From assembly GCA_044867785.1 (NCBI GenBank), contig JBIOVM010000069.1, positions 1-64,000 on the forward strand: a stretch of DNA of 64,000 nt. The letters are read 5' to 3'. This document shows, in pieces, positions 1 to 8,193 of the stretch. Each line of letters begins with the position of its first letter. The stretch's first letter is position 1. The position numbers and the translations under genes are program-made. The notes under the pieces were generated by a model. It had not been told where the DNA came from. It saw nothing but the letters and a program-made list of their open reading frames with translations, and did no database searches. This stretch comes from DASRDR01 sp044867785 (GTDB lineage: Bacteria > Methylomirabilota > Methylomirabilia > Rokubacteriales > DASRDR01).

Positions 1-67
1 CCGCATCACGCCGGATGCGCCGGGATGGGTCCGCCGGCGGCGGGCCCGTCCCGGCCGTCGGTCCTCG

Positions 68-1483
68 CTATCGCCGGACCACCGGAGCCGTCATCGCGCC
101 GGCCGGCACCTGACTCTGCGGCAGCACTCGCCACAGCGCGCCGGGTGGGTTCGCCGTCGCGCCCTTGTCATCGAGGTAGAAGCAGTAGCAGTTGACGGCG
201 AGGACGAACCCGTCCTCGTCGAGGTCCCCGGCGGTGAACTGGAGGTTCGTCTGGAGCGTCTCCTGGAGCTGCCAGCGGGAGCCGTCCCAGCCGACGGCCC
301 AGAGCCTCCCCGAGCACCAGTCGCCCACCAGATAGACCTTGCTCATGCCCCCGTAGTTCGCCACGCCCAGGCCCTGCGCGGAGCAGCCGAACCCCTCCGT
401 GAGCTTGGTCGCCCCGGGATAGGGCTCCTGGTGCGGATACTCCGCCACGGGCAGGACACCCACCACCGAGCAGTTCTCGGTCGGGCCGGTCAGCGGATGA
501 CAGTGGGACGCCTGGTTGTGCCGCCAGCCATAGTTCTCCCCGCCCTTGCTGGAAGCCGGCTGGTAGTCGATCTCCTCCCAATGGTTCTGGCCGACGTCCG
601 CGATGAACAGGTCTCCGCTGCGCCGGTCGAAGTGGAACATGTACGGGTTGCGCAGTCCGGAGGCCCAGATCTCCGGCCGGGCTTGCCGGATGCCCGCGAA
701 GCCCTGCTCCGTCACGCCGAACAGAGACATCATCCGGTCCTGCATGGCCCGCGCCATCGGGTTCGTCGGCGGGACTCGGTACTGCTCGGTGTCGGGGACG
801 TCGACGTCGATCCGGAGCATCTTGCCGAGAAGAAGGTCCATCCGCTGGCCGGCGTCCAGGAGGTCCCCCTCCCAGCCTCCGTCGCCCTTGCCGACGTACA
901 GGAACCCGTCCGGCCCGAAGGCGATCGTCCCGCCGTAGTGGTTGTAGTACGGCTGCGGGATGTTCAGGATGACCTTCACCGTCTTGTTCGCCTGCTCGGT
1001 CGTGATGCGGTCCGGACTGGCGCGGTCGACGGTGTACCGGGCGACGATCGAGGCGCCGTTGAAGGGCAGCGACGAGTAGTGGACGAAGATGTGCCCGTTG
1101 TCCTTGAACTTCGGGTGGAAGGCCACCGACCAGAGGCCCTGCTCGACGAAGCCGGTCTGCACCTCGGAGCCGAGCGGGTTCGTCTTGGTGAGGTCGAGGA
1201 ACGGCTCGGGCAGCACCCGGCCCTCCTTGGTGACGACCTTGACGCGGCCGACCCGCTCGACCACGAAGATGCGCCCCGTGCCGTCCCGCGCCGATGTGAC
1301 GCCGACCGGATCGTTGAAGCCCTCGGCGACCCGGACCAGCGCCAACTCCGGCACCCCCGGCACCTTGCCGCCGGGCCGGGCGACCTGGTCCCGCGCCGTC
1401 GGGATTGTCTGAGCGGACACGCCGGCTGCCGAGGCGACGAGCCCCACGCCGAGGAGAACAGTCCACACTCCACCGTGCCTCAT
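68..1483 (-). CDS. PQQ-dependent sugar dehydrogenase (glucose/sorbosone dehydrogenase family), secreted
   Basis: This is a 471-residue protein with an N-terminal signal peptide (about residues 1-25, ending ...GVSAQ). The rest looks like the six-bladed GSDH beta-propeller: FGPDG near the conserved N-H-Y-G-G, the ASGLRNP motif, and a GDLFIADVGQN blade motif. Family members oxidise aldoses or related sugars in the periplasm with PQQ as cofactor. The ATG at 1483 was chosen because GGAGG lies 7-8 bases upstream and the signal peptide begins there; the open frame continues upstream but is low-complexity. A TTGACA hexamer lies about 100 bases upstream on the same strand. No PQQ biosynthesis genes are in view. 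The substrate cannot be told from sequence, and some family members do not act on sugars. Confidence 0.9.
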   Translation of the reverse strand: MRHGGVWTVLLGVGLVASAAGVSAQTIPTARDQVARPGGKVPGVPELALVRVAEGFNDPVGVTSARDGTGRIFVVERVGRVKVVTKEGRVLPEPFLDLTKTNPLGSEVQTGFVEQGLWSVAFHPKFKDNGHIFVHYSSLPFNGASIVARYTVDRASPDRITTEQANKTVKVILNIPQPYYNHYGGTIAFGPDGFLYVGKGDGGWEGDLLDAGQRMDLLLGKMLRIDVDVPDTEQYRVPPTNPMARAMQDRMMSLFGVTEQGFAGIRQARPEIWASGLRNPYMFHFDRRSGDLFIADVGQNHWEEIDYQPASSKGGENYGWRHNQASHCHPLTGPTENCSVVGVLPVAEYPHQEPYPGATKLTEGFGCSAQGLGVANYGGMSKVYLVGDWCSGRLWAVGWDGSRWQLQETLQTNLQFTAGDLDEDGFVLAVNCYCFYLDDKGATANPPGALWRVLPQSQVPAGAMTAPVVRR

Positions 1484-1561
1484 GGTGGCCTCCTCCGCTC
1501 TTGGTAGGTTTCGGGCGCGAGCCGGAAAACCCCCCCTCGTATGGATCGAGCGGTCAGCCCA

Positions 1562-1590
1562 CGCGTAGCACCGCGGCGAGAGGCTGTCAA
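1562..1590 (-). promoter_or_regulatory. Candidate promoter for the sugar dehydrogenase
   Basis: On the minus strand a perfect TTGACA (1590-1585) is followed 17 bases later by TACGCG (1567-1562). The -10 match is poor, so this rests mainly on the -35 box and its position about 100 bases before the start codon at 1483. Confidence 0.25.
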
Positions 1591-1715
1591 CGTCGGCCAG
1601 CGCGGTTGAGGCAAGGCCGGGCGGCCGCGCCGTCGGTGTTCCACGGCTCTCCCGTTTCCCGTACGATGGCCGGACGTGCGGCGAGCCCCGACACCCGGGG
1701 GGAAGGAAGCAGCGA

Positions 1716-2588
1716 GTGCTCTGGTTCGTGCTCTCGGTGGGTAGCGCCCTGTTCCAGGTCCTCCGGAACATGGTGATGAAGCGGCTCGGTCACGCTCTCG
1801 ACGAGACCATCAACGTCTGGGGGCGGTTCACGTTCATCCTGCCCTTCGCCGCCGTGCCGCTCGTCGTCGAGGGGGTGCCGCCGCGCCAGCCCGGCGTCTA
1901 CTGGTACTGCCTCCTCTTCGCGGTGACGCAGATCACCGGCACCCAGTGTCTCGCCATGGCCCTCAAGGTCGCCGAGATCTCCCTGGTCACCGCGCTCTGG
2001 AAGCTCTCGCTCGTCCTCCTGGTCGTCTGGGGCTACCTGACGCTCGGCGAGGAGCCGTCGATGCTGGGCATGGTCGGCGTGCTCGTCTGCGTCGCGGGCG
2101 TGTACCTGATCAACGTGAGCCGGGCGCGCGTGTCGCTGTGGGCGCCGCTGGTCTCGCTGATCCGCGATGCCGGCCAGCGCTACACGCTCGGCGCGGCGGT
2201 CTTCTACGCGCCGTCCGTCGTCTTCATCAAGAAGATCGCCCTCCTCTCGAACCCGGCGTTCGCCGTCTTCATGGGCTATCTCTTCTGCTCGGTGCTGATC
2301 ACGCCCTGGGCGCTCTACCGCTCGGCCCGGCACTTCCGCCAGCTCGGCCGCCACTGGCTCGGCTTCGTGGGGCTCGGCGCGTTCGCGGCCCTCTCGACGC
2401 AGCTCGGGACGACCGCCTACACGCTGACCGTCAGCTCCTACGTCGAGGCGGTCAAGCAGGTCGAGATCCTGCTGGCGCTCGGGATCGGCTGGCTCGCGTT
2501 CGGTGAGGGCGCGCGGATCCGTCAGATCTGGCTCGGGTGCGCCGTCATGCTGGCGGGTATCGTGATCCTGATCGTGGGGAAGGGGTAA
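1716..2588 (+). CDS. EamA/DMT-superfamily transporter
   Basis: This 290-residue, strongly hydrophobic protein has about ten predicted membrane segments arranged as two EamA repeats. The second repeat begins near residue 150 (Y-T-L-G-A-A-V-F-Y). It is an inner-membrane exporter of the drug/metabolite family; the substrate is unknown. The GTG start at 1716 follows GGAAGG by about 9 bases. The gene is divergent from the sugar dehydrogenase. A second member of the family lies at 8194. Confidence 0.88.
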   Translation: MLWFVLSVGSALFQVLRNMVMKRLGHALDETINVWGRFTFILPFAAVPLVVEGVPPRQPGVYWYCLLFAVTQITGTQCLAMALKVAEISLVTALWKLSLVLLVVWGYLTLGEEPSMLGMVGVLVCVAGVYLINVSRARVSLWAPLVSLIRDAGQRYTLGAAVFYAPSVVFIKKIALLSNPAFAVFMGYLFCSVLITPWALYRSARHFRQLGRHWLGFVGLGAFAALSTQLGTTAYTLTVSSYVEAVKQVEILLALGIGWLAFGEGARIRQIWLGCAVMLAGIVILIVGKG

Positions 2589-2720
2589 CCGCCCGCGACG
2601 GGCCTGCCCTCCGCCCTTGCCCTCGGCGAAGCGGGGGGCTATCGTTCTCGTCCAAGCGCACTCTCCCTTCGGGGAGCTCACCGGGAACGGCGCGCCGACG
2701 CGGCGCGCAGGAGGAGCGCG

Positions 2721-3044
2721 ATGCCGAAGTACCTCTTCGAGGCCTCCTACACCGCCGAGGGCGTCAAGGGCCTGATCAAGGACGGCGGGTCGAAGCGCCG
2801 CGCCGCCGTCGAGGCCCTCACGAAGAGCCTGGGCGGACGGCTCGAGGCGATGTATTTCGCCTACGGCAAGCACGACGTGATCGCGATCGTCGACCTGCCC
2901 GACTCGGCCACGGCCACGGCGGTCTCCCTGACCGTCGGAGCCAGCGGCGCGGTCCGCGTCAAGACCACCGTCCTGATCGCGCCCGAAGAGGTGGACCAGG
3001 CGGTCAAGAAGGTCGTGCAGTACCGGGCTCCCGGCGCGGGCTAG
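2721..3044 (+). CDS. GYD domain-containing protein
   Basis: This 107-residue protein begins M-P-K-Y-L-F and contains S-Y-T-A-E-G-V-K-G and F-A-Y-G-K-H-D, the pattern of the GYD family of small ferredoxin-fold proteins (about 95-110 residues). The molecular role of the family is not established. The ATG at 2721 follows AGGAGG (GCAGGAGGAGCGCG). It lies about 130 bases after the DMT transporter and convergent with the dehydrogenase at 3071, so it may be a short transcript of its own. Confidence 0.85.
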   Translation: MPKYLFEASYTAEGVKGLIKDGGSKRRAAVEALTKSLGGRLEAMYFAYGKHDVIAIVDLPDSATATAVSLTVGASGAVRVKTTVLIAPEEVDQAVKKVVQYRAPGAG

Positions 3045-3070
3045 TCTCCGCAGGATCCCAGGGGCCGCGC

Positions 3071-4180
3071 TCAGGCGCCGGACCGCGAGGGCGGAAGGGC
3101 CACGCCGTACCGCGCGGCCACCTTCCCGAGATCGGCCCACGTCGCCGCGGCGAGCGGGATGCCCGCCCGGCTCCGTGTCTCGCGCGCTCTTTCCTCCGGC
3201 TCGCCGGGCACCAGCACCTCGGAGACGCCGGCCGCGGGCCGCTCCCGCTTCGCGGCGGCCAGCGCCTCGTCGACGAGCTGCCGGTAGGCGGCCGGGTCGC
3301 CGAAGCACGCCGGGTCGATCGCCTCCAGGAAGACGCCGGCCACTCGACCCCGCGCGTCGGTCCCCTCGGGTGGCGCCGCGCCGACGAGCGTCGGGGCGTC
3401 GTCGCCGATCATCCCCAAGGCGCCCAGGAGCGCGGAGGCCAGTCCCAGTCCGTAGCCCTTGTGCCCGGCCAGCGCCCCTCCGAGGGGGAGGAGGGCCCCG
3501 CCGTCGTAGAAGTCCGCCGCGTCACGAGTGGGCCGGCCGTCGCGGTCCAGGATGGCGTCGGGCGCGAGCGGCTTGCCGGCGGCCCGCGCCACGCGCACCT
3601 TCCCTTCGGCGACGGTCGACGTCGCGGCGTCGAAGACGAGGCGCCGGGCGCGGCCCGGGACGGACAGGGCCCAGGGGTTGGTCCCGAGAAATCGCGCCCG
3701 GCCGCCGAACGGCACCACGCCGCCGACCCCGGCGCCGACGGCGCCCACCGTGACGAGTCCGATCAGCCCCTCGGCGGCCGCGCGCTCCACGTACTCCCCG
3801 AGCCGACCGATATGGGTCGAGTGCCGCACCGCCACCATCGCGAGGCCATGCTGCCGCGCCCGCGCCATCGCCCACTCGAGGGCGAACATCGTCGAGTGCT
3901 GGCCGAATCCCCGGTGGGCGTCGACGAGAGCCGCCACCGGCGTCTCCCGCGCGAGGCTCGGGCGGGCGGAGGGAACGAGCAGCCCCTGGTCGGCGTCGCC
4001 CACGTACTGCGCGATGCGGATGACTCCGTGAGAGTCGTGCCCGGCGAGGTTCGATCCCACGAGGTGGCGGGCCAGCTCCGCCGCCACGTCTTCATCGGCC
4101 CCCATGCCGCGCGCGACCGCGGCGACGAACTCACGCAAGGGGTCGGGCGGGCACAGCACCGCAGCCATCGAATCCGCCAT
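3071..4180 (-). CDS. Ldh_2-family malate/L-lactate/ureidoglycolate-type dehydrogenase
   Basis: This 369-residue NAD(P)-dependent oxidoreductase belongs to the Ldh_2 family, which is unrelated to Rossmann malate and lactate dehydrogenases. Visible family motifs are the N-terminal H-D-S-H-G-V-I-R substrate region, H-S-T-H-I-G around residue 130, the G-T-N-P-W turn, and G-H-K-G-Y-G-L. Substrates in the family include malate, L-lactate, ureidoglycolate and 2,3-diketogulonate; the sequence does not decide between them. The ATG at 4180 has GGAGG about 7 bases upstream and was preferred over an upstream in-frame start that lacks a ribosome-binding site. It is a single gene with no operon partner. 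Confidence 0.88.
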   Translation of the reverse strand: MADSMAAVLCPPDPLREFVAAVARGMGADEDVAAELARHLVGSNLAGHDSHGVIRIAQYVGDADQGLLVPSARPSLARETPVAALVDAHRGFGQHSTMFALEWAMARARQHGLAMVAVRHSTHIGRLGEYVERAAAEGLIGLVTVGAVGAGVGGVVPFGGRARFLGTNPWALSVPGRARRLVFDAATSTVAEGKVRVARAAGKPLAPDAILDRDGRPTRDAADFYDGGALLPLGGALAGHKGYGLGLASALLGALGMIGDDAPTLVGAAPPEGTDARGRVAGVFLEAIDPACFGDPAAYRQLVDEALAAAKRERPAAGVSEVLVPGEPEERARETRSRAGIPLAAATWADLGKVAARYGVALPPSRSGA

Positions 4181-4501
4181 CGAGCAATCCTCCGCTCTCG
4201 AGGTGACAGCGCCGTCGATCATCGCACGTCCGGCGAGAACCGGCTCGAGACGGACTCGCGGCCGGGATGCTCGGCGCCGGCGTCGCGCCGCGCCCCGAGC
4301 CGTCCGGACGTAATCCTTCTGGCCCGCGTCGGGAAGGATCCGCCTCCACCAGAGCCGCCGGGCGGCGCAGGTCTAGAGCCGGGCGCCGCCGGGGCCACCC
4401 TCTGGACAGCCGCGCCCCGGCACCCCTACCTTGGTTGCGTCGGACGGACCGCCGACGGCGTGTCCGCCCGCGCTTCGTCGATCACTACCAGGAGGCTCCG
4501 G
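4181..4501. other. Intergenic region, divergent promoters
   Basis: These 321 bases separate two divergent genes. I see no coding frame with family similarity, no RNA gene and no clear promoter hexamers. It presumably holds the promoters for both neighbours. Confidence 0.5.
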
Positions 4502-5926
4502 ATGAACGCGACCGAACTTGCCTACACGCCCGCTCTCGAGCTCGGCCGGCTCTTTCGCGCGAAGACGCTCTCGCCGGTGGAGGTCACCGACGCCGCGCTC
4601 GCCCGCATCGAACACCTCAACCCGAAGCTGAACGCGTTCCTCACCGTCACGGCGGACCACGCGCGCGAGCTGGCGCGCGCGGCCGAGGCGCGCTTCAGGC
4701 GCGGCCAGCCGCAGGGGCCGCTCGACGGCGTGCCCTACTCCATCAAGGACCTCGAGCCCACGGCCGGCATCCGGACGACCTACGGCTCGCGGTTCTTCGA
4801 GCAGAACGTTCCGTCCGAGGACGGCGCGGTGGCCTCGCGCCTCCGCGCCTCGGGCGGCGTGCTGCTCGGCAAGACGAACACGCCCCACTTCGGCTACAAG
4901 GACATGTGCGACAACCTGATCGGCCCGCCGTGCAAGAACCCCTGGAACCTCGCCCGGACGTCGGGCGCGTCCTCGGGCGGTGCCGGCTCGGCGGTGGCCG
5001 CGGGGCTCGGGCCGATCGCCCACGGGTCGGATGGCTCGGGCTCGATCCGGATCCCCTCCGCGCTCTGCGGCATCTTCGGCTTGAAGCCTTCCCTCGCTCG
5101 CGTACCGTACTGGCCGAGCGCAGACCTGTGGAACGCCCGCTCCCACAACGGGCCGATGACCCGCACCGTCCGGGACGGGGCGCTCCTCCTTCAGGCGATG
5201 GCGGGCCCCGACCCGCGCGACCCCATGTCGATCGACTCGCCACCGCCGGACTACCTCGCCGCCTGCGAGGGGGACGTGCGGGGGTGGCGGATCGGCTGGA
5301 GCCTCGACCTCGGTTTCGCCGCGGTCGACCCGGAGGTCGCCGAGCTGACCGCGCGGGCGGCGCGGCGGTTCGAGGAGCTGGGCGCCCACGTCGAGGAGGC
5401 GAAGGTCGACTGGGGCAACCCCTACGAGTTCCACAAGGTCATCTACTCGACGAGCGTCGCCGCGCGGAACTACGACCGCGCGCGCCAGCGGCCCGACTGG
5501 ATCGAGACAACGCTGATGCGCATGATCCTCGACGCCGGTCACCTGAGCGCGATCGACTACATGAAGGCGCACCTCGCGCGGACCGAGTTCTGCGAGAAGG
5601 TCCGGACCACGTTCGACCGCTACCAGCTCCTCCTCACGCCACAGATGCCGGTCGCCGCCTGGGCCGCCGACCCCGGGCCGTTCGAAGGGCTCGCCGACCT
5701 CGGCGGCAAGCCGGCGCACTCGATCTTCGACCGCGTGCCGTTCATGTACCCCTTCAACCTGACCGGGTACCCGGCGGCGAACGTGCCGTGCGGCTTCACG
5801 CGGGAGAAGCTGCCCGTCGGGCTCCAGATCGTGGGGCGGTGGCACCGGGAGGTCGACGTGCTCCGGGCGGCCGCCTGCTTCGAGGCACTCGAGCCCTGGG
5901 CGTCCCACCGGCCCCCGCTCGACTGA
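4502..5926 (+). CDS. Amidase signature family hydrolase
   Basis: This 474-residue cytoplasmic enzyme belongs to the amidase signature family. The catalytic Ser-cisSer-Lys triad is visible as Lys82 (S-I-K-D-L), Ser158 in G-A-S-S-G-G and Ser181 in G-S-G-S-I-R. The length is normal for the family, which includes general amidases and GatA relatives. No GatC or GatB is adjacent, so a tRNA amidotransferase role is unlikely; hydrolysis of a small aliphatic or aryl amide is the usual role. The ATG at 4502 has AGGAGG just upstream. The downstream membrane protein starts about 30 bases after the stop and may be cotranscribed. Confidence 0.9.
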   Translation: MNATELAYTPALELGRLFRAKTLSPVEVTDAALARIEHLNPKLNAFLTVTADHARELARAAEARFRRGQPQGPLDGVPYSIKDLEPTAGIRTTYGSRFFEQNVPSEDGAVASRLRASGGVLLGKTNTPHFGYKDMCDNLIGPPCKNPWNLARTSGASSGGAGSAVAAGLGPIAHGSDGSGSIRIPSALCGIFGLKPSLARVPYWPSADLWNARSHNGPMTRTVRDGALLLQAMAGPDPRDPMSIDSPPPDYLAACEGDVRGWRIGWSLDLGFAAVDPEVAELTARAARRFEELGAHVEEAKVDWGNPYEFHKVIYSTSVAARNYDRARQRPDWIETTLMRMILDAGHLSAIDYMKAHLARTEFCEKVRTTFDRYQLLLTPQMPVAAWAADPGPFEGLADLGGKPAHSIFDRVPFMYPFNLTGYPAANVPCGFTREKLPVGLQIVGRWHREVDVLRAAACFEALEPWASHRPPLD

Positions 5927-5955
5927 GCGCGGGATCGCGCTCCGAGGAGGTCGTG

Positions 5956-6774
5956 ATGCAGATCCCGGCTCCGGATGCGGTCACCCGTCGGCTCGACCGG
6001 CTCGAGCGCGAGAATCGACGCTGGCGCCGGCTCGCGCTCGCGTCCTGTCTCGCGGTCGCGTCGATCGGGCTGCTCGGCCAGAGCGTGGCCCCGCCCGCGC
6101 GGTCCGCCGGCTCGTCTCGGGTGATCGAGGGCGAGCGCTTCGTGCTTCGCGATGCGGGCGGGCGCGTCGGCGCGACGCTCGGGTGGGAGGCCGACACGCC
6201 TCGCCTCGTGCTGCACGACCCGGCGGGTCGGCCGCGGGTGACCCTGAGCGTCGGCGCGGGCGGCGCGCCGGGCTTGACCCTGCTCGACACCGACGGCCAG
6301 ACGGCGCGAGCGGCTCTGGTCGTGGGCCCCGACGGGGCGCCGGGGCTCGCGCTCTTCGACCCGGCCGGGAAGCCCCGACTCGCGGCCGCGCTTTTCCACC
6401 CGAGCGGCGCCACGGCGCGGGCGGCGGGCCGGCGTGAGCCGGCGCCGGCCATGGTCGTCTACGATGCGACCGGCGTGGTGCGCGTCACGGTCGGACTGCG
6501 GGCGACGGACGCGGCGGGGCTCGAGCTGGCGGACGCCCGGGGCGTGGCGCGCGCGCTCGTCAGCGTGAAGGCCGATGGCACCCCGGACCTGACGATGCGC
6601 GACGGCGACGCACGCGCCCGCGCGACGCTCGGCGTGCTCGCCGACGGCGCGCCCGCCCTCAACCTGAACGGACCGGACGGCCGGGCGCGGGCCACCATGA
6701 CGTTCGTGCCCGACAAGGGCGCCGCGCTCGCGCTCGCGGACCGACGCGGCGCCGTCGTGTGGTCGGCGCCATGA
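5956..6774 (+). CDS. Membrane-anchored protein with repeated D-x-x-G-R-x-R-x-x-L strands, function unknown
   Basis: This is a 272-residue protein. Residues 1-25 are a charged, probably coiled segment; residues 26-46 form one membrane helix; the remainder is outside the membrane. That remainder is built from about nine short repeats of 25-28 residues, each of the form D-x-x-G-x-x-R-x-x-L followed by G-A-P-x-L-x-L, which suggests a beta-solenoid or small propeller. The ATG at 5956 follows GAGGAGG. It lies 29 bases after the amidase and ends before a convergent NTF2-like gene. I do not recognise a named family. Repeats of this kind appear in uncharacterised proteins of environmental bacteria. 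Confidence 0.75.
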   Translation: MQIPAPDAVTRRLDRLERENRRWRRLALASCLAVASIGLLGQSVAPPARSAGSSRVIEGERFVLRDAGGRVGATLGWEADTPRLVLHDPAGRPRVTLSVGAGGAPGLTLLDTDGQTARAALVVGPDGAPGLALFDPAGKPRLAAALFHPSGATARAAGRREPAPAMVVYDATGVVRVTVGLRATDAAGLELADARGVARALVSVKADGTPDLTMRDGDARARATLGVLADGAPALNLNGPDGRARATMTFVPDKGAALALADRRGAVVWSAP

Positions 6775-6806
6775 CGGGCCGGCCGCTCCGCGGGTAACGG
6801 GCCGAG

Positions 6807-7193
6807 CTAGCCCTTTACGTAGGAGAGCTTCTCGGCGACCTTCCCGTCGCGGACGCGCAGGATGTCCACGCCGCGCACGTGCCCCGATGTCCCATCGGGT
6901 CCACGCCATCGGTAGATCCACCGGACGACACACCGGGATCCGGCCGCGAACATCTCCTCGGTCTCGAACGCCGCCGACGGATTCTCCCGGAAGAAACGGT
7001 CCCAGAAGCGCCGCACGGCCGCGTGCCCCGCGTGGCGCTCCCCGTCCGGGGCCGGCCACGTGTTCTCGAAGACGCAATCCTCGGTCATGGCGGCCATGAT
7101 CCCGTCGACGTCGTGGCGACCGAAGGCGTCGAGAAAGGCCCGGACCGCCGCCAGCGTCGCGGCCTCGGGCCCGAGGACCGCGCCGTCGCTCAT
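6807..7193 (-). CDS. NTF2-like / SnoaL-like domain protein
   Basis: This 128-residue protein has the NTF2-fold pattern: an N-terminal helix ending F-L-D-A-F-G-R-H-D-V-D-G, the M-T-E-D-C-V-F strand, R-F-W-D-R-F-F, and a C-terminal strand I-L-R-V-R-D-G-K-V. Many such proteins are small isomerases, hydrolases or ligand-binding proteins; no specific reaction can be assigned. The ATG at 7193 has GGAGG about 6 bases upstream. It sits directly downstream of the tRNA-Lys gene on the same strand. Confidence 0.82.
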   Translation of the reverse strand: MSDGAVLGPEAATLAAVRAFLDAFGRHDVDGIMAAMTEDCVFENTWPAPDGERHAGHAAVRRFWDRFFRENPSAAFETEEMFAAGSRCVVRWIYRWRGPDGTSGHVRGVDILRVRDGKVAEKLSYVKG

Positions 7194-7238
7194 GTTCGCC
7201 TCCGGGAAGCTGGCTGCCCGCGAGACCGGGCCGCGCGA

Positions 7239-7315
7239 TGGTGAGGCGTGGTGGATTCGAACCACCGACTCCCCGCTTAAAAGGCGGGAGCTCTGCCTGG
7301 CTGAGCTAACGCCTC
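7239..7315 (-). tRNA. tRNA-Lys (anticodon UUU)
   Basis: A complete cloverleaf can be folded by hand on the minus strand. The acceptor stem GAGGCGT pairs with ACGCCTC; the D-arm has stem GCTC/GAGC; the anticodon stem CCCGC/GCGGG encloses the loop CTTTTAA with anticodon TTT; the T-arm GGTGG/CCACC encloses TTCGAAT. The discriminator base is A, and the 3' CCA is encoded (7241-7239). The UUU anticodon decodes lysine AAA/AAG. Confidence 0.96.
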
Positions 7316-7349
7316 GCGTTCGCCATTCTGCACACTTGCGCCACGCCGG

Positions 7350-7630
7350 TCAACGCGCCCGGACCCCCAACGTGCCCCGAAACGCACCCGGGCGCGCGCT
7401 CCGCACCCGTTGGGCGGCCTCGCGGAAGTCGGCGTCGCTGAGGATCGCATACCGCCGGTAGACGCTCTCGGTCTTGTGCCCGGTCAGCTTCATGGCCATC
7501 GACCGCGGGCACGCCGGCCCGCTCGAGGTTCCGGACGCCCGTCCGGCGGAAGTCGTGGAGGATGCGCCCGGCACTTGGGCCTCTCGCACGCCCCTCACAC
7601 AGGCCTCGGCGCATGTTCGGCAGCGCCGCC
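7350..7630 (-). pseudogene. Tyrosine recombinase (phage-type integrase) C-terminal remnant, frameshifted
   Basis: The last ~95 residues of a tyrosine recombinase can be read on the minus strand, but only by switching frame twice. One frame gives A-C-V-R-G-V-R-E-A-Q-V-P-G; a second gives I-L-H-D-F-R-R-T-G-V-R-N-L-E-R-A-G; the first resumes with M-A-M-K-L-T-G-H-K-T-E-S-V-Y-R-R-Y. These carry the family's H-x-x-R box and the G-H-K...Y nucleophile segment. The N-terminal and core-binding parts are absent upstream. The reading frame ends 34 bases from the 5' end of tRNA-Lys. It is most simply a decayed mobile-element remnant; two sequencing indels are the alternative explanation for the frameshifts but would not restore the missing N-terminus. 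Confidence 0.7.
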
Positions 7631-7755
7631 CCACCCGCCAAGTCGCGGGCTTCCCAGGGGAGTCTCGATCTGCCGGCCCGGGTGGCAGCCGCCATCCGAC
7701 GCCCGGGGACCCTCCCGGGCTGGCGGGGCGTTGTACCGACAGGAGGGTCCACGCG

Positions 7756-8172
7756 ATGACGGGAAGAGCCTGCCCGACCCGTCGTGCCCCCGTCCGGCTC
7801 GTCCTCGGCCTGACGCTCGGCCTGCTGGGCTTGGGCACGGGGGCCACGGGCGCGCCCTTGGCGATCCCGAGCGACCTGCCGAACCGCACCGACCAGGGGG
7901 AGTTCCACTTCCGCTGGGCGCTCGTCCGAGAGCCGGGAGTCGTGCGTGCCGTGGGGCTGGCCGAGGCCCCGACCCGTGTCGTCGCCTGGGCCCGGGTGGC
8001 CCTCTTCGGCGTGGATCGAAACGGTCGCGTCGTGAGTCGCGGCGACACCGAGATCCCGGGCGGGTTCGGTCGGACCGCCCTCCCCTTCGAGGTCTCGCTG
8101 CATCCGACCGGGCGCGAGGATCGGTTCGACCTGGTCCTCATTCAGGCCCACGAGGGGAAGCCGGGCGACTGA
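7756..8172 (+). CDS. Small secreted protein, function unknown
   Basis: This 138-residue protein has a clear signal peptide (R-R-x-P-V-R followed by a leucine/glycine-rich core to about residue 33, cleavage near A-T-G-A). The mature part is a compact predicted beta-sheet domain of about 100 residues without recognised motifs. The ATG at 7756 has AGGAGGG 8 bases upstream (7741-7747), which fixes the start well inside a longer open frame. It lies between the integrase remnant and a convergent transporter operon. I do not recognise the family. Confidence 0.7.
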   Translation: MTGRACPTRRAPVRLVLGLTLGLLGLGTGATGAPLAIPSDLPNRTDQGEFHFRWALVREPGVVRAVGLAEAPTRVVAWARVALFGVDRNGRVVSRGDTEIPGGFGRTALPFEVSLHPTGREDRFDLVLIQAHEGKPGD

Positions 8173-8193
8173 CGGTCGGTCGCCGCGCGCTCG

